Shown here one piece after another: positions 45,348 to 52,091 of a stretch of DNA of 55,858 bases. The stretch lies in IMG/VR virus record IMGVR_UViG_3300017989_000139, positions 1 through 55,858 of that record. One strand, 5' to 3'. Below the pieces are notes generated by a model. That model was not told the origin of the DNA. It ran no database searches and was given only the letters and a program-made list of their open reading frames with translations. Every line of letters begins with the position of its first letter. Position 1 is the stretch's first letter. The stretch is from a virus. Position numbers and translations under genes: made by a program.

Positions 45348-47462
45348 TTAGGCATGTTCTGCGGCTATCAGGCAACCTCTCGCCACAGAATAGAGAGGTT
45401 CCTTCGGCCTGATGACACTGCCAATTTTGATTGGCAGTTTGGCCCCCTCTAGTTCCTTTTTGAACAGTTGAGGGAAGCCCTTGGGAGAACTCGTTCCCCC
45501 AGCGACCACAATATCAACAGGGTCATCCAAAGGCCTCTGCTGACACTGTTCAAAGCCTTTTTTGATACCCTGAACAGTTTTGTGGATCATGATTTCGTAT
45601 TGGCCCTTAATGGCTCTGTGGACGTATTCAGAACTGTCACCCGACAAGTCAATCTTTTCCTTCTCTCGATTGACGTAGCTAGTGGTTTCTTCGCCAATGG
45701 CTCTGGATGCTTGCTTATCGATCCAGTCGCCACTGTTGACAAGAGAGAACTTAAAGAGCGGGGCACCGAACATCGACATGCAAACGTTGACCATGCCAGC
45801 ACCGCAATTGTGAATAGTTAATTGTGGACCTGAAAACGAATGGTCTTCTTCAACAACTAAATCATAGACGATTCCTGAATATTCATTCGTTTCTAATTTT
45901 GTTATTCGCGAGCAACAGAAACCATTTTCTATGAATATTTTCTCCATAAATGTACTATTATCGCAAGTAATAGTTCTAACTGCTTCTAAAAGTGAAAGAA
46001 AGCACTTTTTCCCACTAGCGATAACTGACCACTCTTTTTTCTTGCCATTTATTGTTCTACCATCTATTGTTCCTCCTTGACGCGGAGGTCTGGAACTTAG
46101 ACTTGCAGCGAATCCAATTCTAGAAAGACATTGTTTCGCCAATAAAATCAGCGACGTATTGGTGTTAGCAAAACAGAGAGTTCCATCTTCTATCCACCCA
46201 TCAGAACGAACCAAACCGGCCAGCAAATTAAAACAATCGCCATTGCTAATTCTTTCTAAAGACCAAGGATACCTTTTCCTTTTAAATTCATCATAGCAAT
46301 GATTTTTAAACCAATTCATGAGTCCTTTGCTATAACACTTTAGTCGAGTTGTGTTTTCATCTTTTCTCGTTCGGTTACTGGCTTTCCCGAAATTTTTCTC
46401 CAGGATACGTTCAACATCTTCTAAGTTCTCAATTTCGGTTGAAGCAAAATCAAATTGAACACATGGCTCTGATTCGCTAATACTACCGTCACCCATAAAA
46501 TATCCTATTAGTCTTTGCACGTCTTGAGACACTTCTATGTGTTTTTTGGAATATTCTTTTGAACATGTGATTCTTTCGCATAGGGTAATTGTTGGCCTCC
46601 CTTTAGATCGATTTCGATCAATAATTGGTTCTCCTACAATATCTCCAACACGAACTTCTTCACAACCAATCCATTGCCACACATCATCTTTTTTGACATA
46701 AAGTTCATGATTATCAACAAAACGATAAAAATTATCTTCGCCTGCATATCCGGTAATGTGAACATCTGTTTCCAAGCCGTCAAAATGTTTTGTAATGACT
46801 TGGCTAACTGGTCGCCATCTTCCCTTATGCGTTAAAACCTCATCTCCCTTTCTAACATCTTCTATCTTTATGATTCCTCTTTTTGTATAGATTTTAGTTC
46901 CAGGAACCAAACAAGAAATTCCAATGCCCGTCCATTTTTTCTCCTCAAGTTCGGCGTAAACTAAGGCCAAACCTTCATTGATTTCGCTTAGTTTCAACCT
47001 CATATTGCCCTTTTCATCTTCCATTCCCTGAAAGATATTTCTAAGGATCATGCTGTGGTAATCTGCATCTGTTTCCTGGTTAATAGCGTTTGAGGGAACA
47101 CTGTAGAATAGCGTATCCTTAGGCTGAACACGATCTAGCATCCCGTAGATCATGTCGCTCATGATCTCTTGGGCTCGCCTTTCCTTAGGATTGAGGCATC
47201 CGTCTTTCATAGGCCTACGCAGTTGCAGGGTATTGATTGAATGGGCCATATTTACGGCGGCCTGCCCACAGGCATAAAATACCCCTCGCTCTTTGTCTTC
47301 AATCAAGGGGGCACCTTTTTCGTCCATCATGTTGAAGACATAGTCGTCTAACTCTAGTTCCAGAAAAGCATTTACCTCTTTTTTGTAGGCAATTTTGCCG
47401 TCTGGTTTCCGAAAAGCACAAATCATATTGTACGTTCCAGCATCAAAACCAAAACAAGCCAT
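45348..47462 (-). CDS. actin-like ATPase (ParM/Alp-like) interrupted by an intein
   Basis: A 704-codon frame encoding an actin-fold protein of about 335 aa after removal of a 369-aa intein. Extein signatures: CFGFDAGTYNMICAFRK (phosphate 1), TLFYSVPSNAINQETDADYH (connect region as in ParM-like proteins), GIGIS-CGAGMVNVCMSM (phosphate 2, split by the intein) and VDIVVAGGTSSPKGFPQLFK (adenosine motif). The C-terminal PLYSVARGCLIAAEHA is also typical. Phage actins position or segregate DNA in the cell. A 145-aa partner follows. The intein lies exactly in the ATP-binding loop, so splicing is needed for activity. Confidence 0.9.
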   Translation of the reverse strand: MACFGFDAGTYNMICAFRKPDGKIAYKKEVNAFLELELDDYVFNMMDEKGAPLIEDKERGVFYACGQAAVNMAHSINTLQLRRPMKDGCLNPKERRAQEIMSDMIYGMLDRVQPKDTLFYSVPSNAINQETDADYHSMILRNIFQGMEDEKGNMRLKLSEINEGLALVYAELEEKKWTGIGISCLVPGTKIYTKRGIIKIEDVRKGDEVLTHKGRWRPVSQVITKHFDGLETDVHITGYAGEDNFYRFVDNHELYVKKDDVWQWIGCEEVRVGDIVGEPIIDRNRSKGRPTITLCERITCSKEYSKKHIEVSQDVQRLIGYFMGDGSISESEPCVQFDFASTEIENLEDVERILEKNFGKASNRTRKDENTTRLKCYSKGLMNWFKNHCYDEFKRKRYPWSLERISNGDCFNLLAGLVRSDGWIEDGTLCFANTNTSLILLAKQCLSRIGFAASLSSRPPRQGGTIDGRTINGKKKEWSVIASGKKCFLSLLEAVRTITCDNSTFMEKIFIENGFCCSRITKLETNEYSGIVYDLVVEEDHSFSGPQLTIHNCGAGMVNVCMSMFGAPLFKFSLVNSGDWIDKQASRAIGEETTSYVNREKEKIDLSGDSSEYVHRAIKGQYEIMIHKTVQGIKKGFEQCQQRPLDDPVDIVVAGGTSSPKGFPQLFKKELEGAKLPIKIGSVIRPKEPLYSVARGCLIAAEHA
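45807..46913 (-). other. intein in the actin-like gene, with LAGLIDADG endonuclease
   Basis: Residues 184-552 (369 aa). It starts CLVPGTKIYTKRGIIKIEDV, has block B FVDNHELYVKK, LAGLIDADG motifs RLIGYFMGDGSI and LLAGLVRSDGWI, and ends VYDLVVEEDHSFSGPQLTIH N, followed by Cys553. It sits between GIGIS and CGAGMVNV of the phosphate-2 loop. Confidence 0.95.
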
Positions 47463-47710
47463 TATTCCTCCTCTACGGTTTCTCCGAATTTGATCTTTCT
47501 ATTTTTGGAAGAGAAATTGGGAGGAACCCAGGCGGGCCTCTCCGCATCGTCTTCCTGTTTGTCGGGCTGAGTGCCCTTGCTGATTGACAAGCCATCCGAG
47601 TTAAGATTGACATTTAACTCCAGGACGATTGGATCGAAGGTAATGTGAATTGCACACTCGCCCTCTTTAGTGACAAATTTCGTCTCATTTGGTCTTATTA
47701 GAAAAGGCAT
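47462..47710 (-). CDS. hypothetical protein upstream of the actin-like gene
   Basis: An 82-aa protein starting MPFLIRPNETKFVTKEGECA, with ITFDPIVLELNVNLNSDGLS. It shares one base with the actin-like start, so it is closely coupled to it. Start chosen at 47710; CCTATATACAGTGAT precedes it without a Shine-Dalgarno. A longer frame from 47782 would overlap the GT9 gene. No family recognised. Confidence 0.6.
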   Translation of the reverse strand: MPFLIRPNETKFVTKEGECAIHITFDPIVLELNVNLNSDGLSISKGTQPDKQEDDAERPAWVPPNFSSKNRKIKFGETVEEE

Positions 47711-47747
47711 ATCACTGTATATAGGAAAAATTCTTTGCTTTTTGTTA

Positions 47748-48689
47748 TCATCGAGGCCATTTCTGCAACATCTTTTCAACACCTTCCATAATCATGTCGG
47801 TCGTTATTTCTGTGAGACAGGGCTTAGGAACAGTTTTTGTTTTAGGACAGATGGGCCAGTAATAACATGGACCACAATCCCAATCTCCGTTGTCTCTATG
47901 CTTTTGCACCAGAACGAAATCGTAGTACCGGCCATATACCTTTCCATCTGCAAACGTGAAAATGCCCGTAAGAGGTTTACCTACGCCGCCTGCATAATGA
48001 AAACCCGCTGTATCGACAGTTATCACATAATCAGCGACCTCTATTGCTCCCATCCACTGTCGGATAGACAGATCATGCCACACCGGCACCGGCAAATGAG
48101 GCATAGGTTTGTGGTGAAGCACGTAGACAAAGAAATCTATCTTTCGAAGCTGCTCAATGAGCGAAAGCTGCTGTTGTTCCGTTAGGTTCTTGACAATCAT
48201 TGCCGACATCGGACACAGAACTATCGCGGGCTTACCGCCACGTACTGCATCAAGTCGTTTTCTCGCGGATTCGATGTATTCGGGTTCTAATCGAATATGC
48301 ATATTGTGTCGAGTCAATTCGACACCGCAATGATTGGCCCAAATATCGCTTCGATGTTTTTGCGAGAAAGGAGCCATGGACATTTCGTACCGAGTACAAG
48401 CACTCGTCGTCGTGTAATAGGCAACGTATTTCCTAGCATCTACTTTCTGGGAATCCAGCACCTCATCAATGAAAGGGTGGTCCTCAACGGCACTGTGATA
48501 TTTGGTGGGGCAAGCAAAAACAACTTCTATGTCGGGAGCGAGAAGCTTGAAATCCTCAAACATCATTCTGTGCATCAGGATGTCGCCCAAACCACCGGTT
48601 TCCCGAAGAATCAGGACTTTATTCCGCTTTTCAAAAAATTGTCGTAGCGTAAGTGGTGGCGGTTTGATTGGTCTGGTTATTCTGGCCAT
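47748..48689 (-). CDS. glycosyltransferase family 9 (heptosyltransferase-like)
   Basis: A 313-aa protein. VLILRETGGLGDILMHRMMF corresponds to the 'R.d.iGDvl...p' start of GT9 enzymes, VVFACPTKYHSAVEDHPFID EV to the second strand region, GKPAIVLCPMSAMIVKNLTE to the start of domain 2, and ADYVITVDTAGFHYAGGVGK PLTGIF to the ADP-heptose-binding 'vDTg..HlAaA.g.p.v.lfg' motif. The real sugar donor is unknown. A four-Cys C-terminal segment (DCGPCYYWPICPK) is typical of some GT9. It lies among structural genes, so may decorate virion proteins or alter host LPS. Confidence 0.85.
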   Translation of the reverse strand: MARITRPIKPPPLTLRQFFEKRNKVLILRETGGLGDILMHRMMFEDFKLLAPDIEVVFACPTKYHSAVEDHPFIDEVLDSQKVDARKYVAYYTTTSACTRYEMSMAPFSQKHRSDIWANHCGVELTRHNMHIRLEPEYIESARKRLDAVRGGKPAIVLCPMSAMIVKNLTEQQQLSLIEQLRKIDFFVYVLHHKPMPHLPVPVWHDLSIRQWMGAIEVADYVITVDTAGFHYAGGVGKPLTGIFTFADGKVYGRYYDFVLVQKHRDNGDWDCGPCYYWPICPKTKTVPKPCLTEITTDMIMEGVEKMLQKWPR

Positions 48690-48718
48690 ACTTTAAATGA
48701 GTTATGGCCGTTTATTCA

Positions 48719-48725
48719 TATTTAG
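48719..48725 (-). promoter_or_regulatory. candidate late promoter (CTAAATA)
   Basis: CTAAATA on the minus strand, about 30 bp upstream of the GT9 start and directly after the terminator of the previous gene. It would restart late transcription for GT9 and the actin operon. Confidence 0.45.
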
Positions 48726-48729
48726 ATTC

Positions 48730-48766
48730 TAAAAAAAAAAGAGCCCTTCGCTGGGCGAAGGGCTCT
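48730..48766 (-). terminator. rho-independent terminator
   Basis: On the minus strand AGAGCCCTTCGC-CCA-GCGAAGGGCTCT runs into a T10 tract. It ends the 48792-49409 structural gene. Confidence 0.92.
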
Positions 48767-48791
48767 CCATGATTTACATCATTGATGATTC

Positions 48792-49409
48792 TTAGCTGTT
48801 GCAAACAGAGCGGATACTCAAGACAACTTGAACCTCAACAGGACCGGCAGCACCGGATTCACTGTTATCGAACTCAATCAGGCTAAGAGAAAGGTCACCG
48901 CTGTTAAAGACCTGTGTACTATCAGCAGGCAGATCCATAATAGCTGTGGTTAGACCATTCAGACGCATTCTGATATCTTGGGCAGCATGCTTGTTGGTAA
49001 CTTGGGCAAAGACCGCATATCCACCAGTGTCGCCTGCGATATCGACTTGATTGTCGGCGTAGGTAGTGCCAGCGACAACGCTCTCGTCGTAAACCTTCGG
49101 GTAGACATTTTCACTTGCAACGTCAGAGTAGATGCTTCCGTCGTCAGTGACAACTTCAACAATTGCTTCATCCAGAGGGACTTGCGGGTAAGCAAATCGC
49201 TTCCAATAATTGCAATCGGTGAAAGTTTCACCATCAAGCAGAAGGCGGTTAATCAAGTTCGGGCCCATGACCCATACACCACGCTGCTTACTCGGGTCCA
49301 TTTGATTGCCAAGACCTTGGCCTGTTACGGCACCAGCACTAGCGGTACTTGGATCTTTGTCGAGCAAACCTTGTTTGCGGTTGTTAAGTTTAACCTTAAA
49401 TACACTCAT
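48792..49409 (-). CDS. putative virion structural protein
   Basis: A 205-aa protein, MSVFKVKLNNRKQGLLDKDP. It contains VWVMGPNLINRLLLDGETFT DCNYWKRFAYPQVPLDEAIV and a beta-rich C-terminal domain ending VEVQVVLSIRSVCNS. Composition (Asp, Ala, Val, Thr; few Lys) is that of a head or tail decoration protein. AAGGAG precedes the ATG; TATATATAT lies further upstream. A strong terminator follows, fitting a highly expressed single gene. No specific family recognised. Confidence 0.7.
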   Translation of the reverse strand: MSVFKVKLNNRKQGLLDKDPSTASAGAVTGQGLGNQMDPSKQRGVWVMGPNLINRLLLDGETFTDCNYWKRFAYPQVPLDEAIVEVVTDDGSIYSDVASENVYPKVYDESVVAGTTYADNQVDIAGDTGGYAVFAQVTNKHAAQDIRMRLNGLTTAIMDLPADSTQVFNSGDLSLSLIEFDNSESGAAGPVEVQVVLSIRSVCNS

Positions 49410-49493
49410 CGCATCTCCTTAAGGATTGAATGTGAATCGATCCTTGTCTTCAGGGATATATATACAACAACACACACTTTTAAGGTGAGCAAC

Positions 49494-50159
49494 ATGGAAA
49501 ACATATTCACAGACCACCCTTTGGATCAGGTGGGAGAAGAACACAAGAAGCTTTTGACCCGCCATCCAGCAGAAACCGTTGTTGACAATCGACCCCCATA
49601 TGCGAAAGGAGAGTTTCTCAAGAAGAAGAAAAATGCACCGGAAGTAATAGCGGCGATGGCTAGATGTCTTTTGCCGTTGAAATACTACAGTGTGGTTGAT
49701 CTCGGGTGCAATGCGGGGACCAAATCACCATATTTATCGGCTTGGGGCTGCAAGAGCTACCTGGGTTTGGAAAGGATACCAACGGCAATAGATGTGGCGA
49801 AGGAACTAAGGGAATGTGGGCTATGTAAGTTTCAGGTCTGCGATATTGCCCTGGACGAATGGCCCATATCGGAGGTCGATGTTGTGGCCCTCTTGCATGT
49901 TTTTCAGCATTTGCCGTGGAGTTGGAAGCTCAGGGTACTTGAAAAAGCAAAAAAGGTGCGTCCTAAGGCCATTCTCTTTTGGGACGAAGGCCTACTTGAT
50001 CTCTCCGAGAAAGAGTGCATTAAAAAGCACAATCCTGCGGTGGTAAAGGTGCCATTTCCTTTGGGGAAGCTTGATGAAGTCTTGTCTGGATACGAGAGGA
50101 CAGAAGAAGCTCACCATTTCTGGGTCTACAGAGATGACAGATGCTCCAGAGATTTTTGA
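49494..50159 (+). CDS. class I SAM-dependent methyltransferase
   Basis: A 221-aa putative methyltransferase. YSVVDLGCNAGTKSPYLSAW is motif I (D-L-G-C-x-x-G), YLGLERIPTAIDVAKEL the second strand, VDVVALLHVFQHLPWSWKLR VL motif II and the 'Hv..Hl' region of the Methyltransf_23/25 groups, and PKAILFWDEGLLDL the following strand. AAGGTGA lies 6 nt before the ATG at 49494; the longer frame from 48978 overlaps the structural gene and is rejected. The substrate is unknown. Confidence 0.85.
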   Translation: MENIFTDHPLDQVGEEHKKLLTRHPAETVVDNRPPYAKGEFLKKKKNAPEVIAAMARCLLPLKYYSVVDLGCNAGTKSPYLSAWGCKSYLGLERIPTAIDVAKELRECGLCKFQVCDIALDEWPISEVDVVALLHVFQHLPWSWKLRVLEKAKKVRPKAILFWDEGLLDLSEKECIKKHNPAVVKVPFPLGKLDEVLSGYERTEEAHHFWVYRDDRCSRDF

Positions 50160-50458
50160 AGCTCGGATTCCATCAAAAAACATTCTATTGGGTCGCTGTT
50201 CGCGTCATATCGTAAGTCCCGAAAATAACCGAACTTTTTCTTGAGTTTGGGGATTTCCGATTCCTTGATGATTCTTTCTTCATTTTGAACTAAATAAAAC
50301 AGATCATCTCGACAACCTATATGAATTTCGATGCCCGGCAACTCTTTTCCAATAAAAGGCCGCACTGCGACGAGACGAATCAAGTGTTGTTTAAATGGTC
50401 CCAGGTAGCAGGCACAGAACTTGTTTTTGACTTTTGCATACTGAGAAAATGGTATCAT
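50126..50458 (-). CDS. hypothetical protein
   Basis: A 110-aa protein starting MIPFSQYAKVKNKFCACYLG, with VRPFIGKELPGIEIHIGCRD DLFYLVQNEERIIKESE. The latter resembles the acceptor-side of glycan-related proteins, but this is not firm. It overlaps the methyltransferase end by 34 bp. Start at 50458 is opposite the 50457 plus-strand start, so at most a very short divergent promoter exists. Confidence 0.55.
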   Translation of the reverse strand: MIPFSQYAKVKNKFCACYLGPFKQHLIRLVAVRPFIGKELPGIEIHIGCRDDLFYLVQNEERIIKESEIPKLKKKFGYFRDLRYDANSDPIECFLMESELQKSLEHLSSL

Positions 50459-50699
50459 GGCTAAATCCAACAATACATGGAAAAGCAAACAAATCGTAGG
50501 TGCCTTTAGTGCTTTTACCAAACAGTTTGGTGAGTTAGACGATCATAGTAGAGTCGTTTTGGAAATTATTTTGGAGGAATTACATGGCAGACGAAAGGGC
50601 TTACCTGTATTTGGCACGAAGAAACAGACGGGGAGTCAGAGTGCTACTGAGTTTCCCTGCAAAGGAGAAGATTCACGGGACGAGGATGTCGGATATTAG
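50457..50699 (+). CDS. possible small protein overlapping the next gene
   Basis: An 80-aa frame, MAKSNNTWKSKQIVGAFSAF, with TKQFGELDDHSRVVLEIILE EL looking like real helices. From 50584 on it overlaps the 50584 gene in another frame and becomes low quality. The first 42 codons may be coding; the Shine-Dalgarno is weak. Alternatively it is just a leader. Confidence 0.4.
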   Translation: MAKSNNTWKSKQIVGAFSAFTKQFGELDDHSRVVLEIILEELHGRRKGLPVFGTKKQTGSQSATEFPCKGEDSRDEDVGY

Positions 50700-50958
50700 G
50701 ATGTTAGGTCTTGATACGAGTCTAGAAAGAGACATTTTGTTGCTTATTTATGACAATAGAATGCTTTGGGAACCCTGGATTGAAACAGCACTGGGCTATG
50801 CTGATTTGGTTCGGTCATTAAGAAGAAGGGGATTTCACAGAATCCCCCACGCAGCGAATCCTATATTTGAGGTCAAGTCATGGAGAAGGATGCCAATTAC
50901 AAGGGCGATTCCTAAGAAGCAAACCATGCTTAAAAGAAGGCCCACTAGGCCCTCTTAA
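50584..50958 (+). CDS. basic hypothetical protein
   Basis: A 124-aa protein, MADERAYLYLARRNRRGVRV ... AIPKKQTMLKRRPTRPS, with TTTTGGAGGAATTAC giving a strong Shine-Dalgarno. It is Arg-rich and probably nucleic-acid binding. The segment LERDILLLIYDNRMLWEPWI may form a helix. It overlaps the convergent 50945 gene by 14 bp. No family recognised. Confidence 0.6.
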   Translation: MADERAYLYLARRNRRGVRVLLSFPAKEKIHGTRMSDIRMLGLDTSLERDILLLIYDNRMLWEPWIETALGYADLVRSLRRRGFHRIPHAANPIFEVKSWRRMPITRAIPKKQTMLKRRPTRPS

Positions 50959-51238
50959 CGTAATTTCTAGGAATAAAAAATGCTCCCGAAGCTACTTCGA
51001 TAAGAAAGTTTTTCCCCTCCACAGCCAAAATAGTCCCACCATTTTTGCGGAAGTCAATAGCTAGCTGAACCTTTTCTCCCGCATCTACGATCATGTTTTC
51101 AACAAGTCGTTTGCTGTTTACTTTCGATTCTACGGCAGTACCCGTCAAATTGAGTTTGGTTGCTTTGGGTTCTTGGTCTTCTTGATTCTTCATCCATTTT
51201 TTGAAGTCATTGAGACTGAAAATGGGTTCATTATCCAT
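50945..51238 (-). CDS. hypothetical phage protein with F-x-x-W leader
   Basis: A 97-aa protein. The N-terminus EPIFSLNDFKKWMKNQEDQE resembles, but does not match, the targeting-like leaders. The rest (GTAVESKVNSKRLVENMIVD, TILAVEGKNFLIEVASGAFF IPRNYVKR) is a small beta domain recalling hypothetical proteins of other large phages. It overlaps the DUF115-like gene by 8 bp. Function unknown. Confidence 0.65.
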   Translation of the reverse strand: MDNEPIFSLNDFKKWMKNQEDQEPKATKLNLTGTAVESKVNSKRLVENMIVDAGEKVQLAIDFRKNGGTILAVEGKNFLIEVASGAFFIPRNYVKRA

Positions 51239-52091
51239 TGTTTTCCTCGGTAAAGAACTCAGCCAACTTATCCAACTCTATATATTCAGCATGACTATAC
51301 TTTATTCCGTTTCCATAGTATCCAATTTTGATTCCCTTCTCTTTCAGCCAATAGAGAAACCCATCAACAATTTGTTGTGATGCAATTTGTTGAGGATATG
51401 ACCAAAGATCATTGTCGAGTTTTACGGCGGCGGCCCGGCGATCTTCAAAAGAGCTATCGCAACAAAAAAGAAGAAGTCTTCGGACCCCAAAAAGAAAAGC
51501 CAGCGAGATAGCTGCACCTATGGGATTTCTACAATCATCAAGATAAGGACGCAGTTTTGGCATGGCTCCTGAGAAGTGTTTGATGGGCGAAGGCTGATAA
51601 AAAAGAACTGAGCCCTTGTACTTCTGAACAAATTTTGGATTTGTTCTTATTGAAGCGATGCAATTGGGATAATAGGCATATTCAGTTGGTAGGAATTGGG
51701 CACACTCTATGTAAGGGTTGTTGACAACATAGTAAGATATCACTCGTTCAACGACCCCATTTTCCCGTATCATTCTCCACTTAGCCAATGCCCCATTCAC
51801 CGCTATGATCTTAACTTTGTTTGGCAACTTGGCCAGTTCAAACTGTAGTTTTTTGAAATTATAGCCATCCGAAACAATAACCATGTCAGAACAATGAACA
51901 CGATCTGGTTCAAAGGCACCACGCTTGATTTTCAGGTTTTGTAACTCATTATTGAACAACATTTTGGATTCGGTATTCGAATACAATTTGTTGATATCAT
52001 CATACGGACGACCGGGTTCGCAAAAATTGCGGACCCAAACATTTGCATCACTAAGGAGGTAGTGGTTGTGTTTTCTTTTTTTGATTCTCAT
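51231..52091 (-). CDS. DUF115-like glycan-related protein
   Basis: A 286-aa protein. HCSDMVIVSDGYNFKKLQFE followed by KVKIIAVNGALAKWRMI is the Rossmann-like 'vvsdGpS...l.....iiavN.al' pattern of DUF115 (MAF/6-HMPK) proteins. NPIGAAISLAFLFGVRRLLL FCCDSSFED matches the 'a..lA..lG...I.l.G.D.s' block. Some DUF115 members glycosylate flagellin with nonulosonic acids. It overlaps the repeat-rich fibre gene by 4 bp, so it may modify that fibre (inference). The start KKRKHNHYLLSDANVWVRNF is basic. Confidence 0.65.
   Translation of the reverse strand: MRIKKRKHNHYLLSDANVWVRNFCEPGRPYDDINKLYSNTESKMLFNNELQNLKIKRGAFEPDRVHCSDMVIVSDGYNFKKLQFELAKLPNKVKIIAVNGALAKWRMIRENGVVERVISYYVVNNPYIECAQFLPTEYAYYPNCIASIRTNPKFVQKYKGSVLFYQPSPIKHFSGAMPKLRPYLDDCRNPIGAAISLAFLFGVRRLLLFCCDSSFEDRRAAAVKLDNDLWSYPQQIASQQIVDGFLYWLKEKGIKIGYYGNGIKYSHAEYIELDKLAEFFTEENNG

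Noticed and set aside
48978-49493. N-terminal extension of the methyltransferase frame
   Set aside because: It overlaps the structural gene 48792-49409 on the other strand; an AAGGTGA site supports the ATG at 49494.
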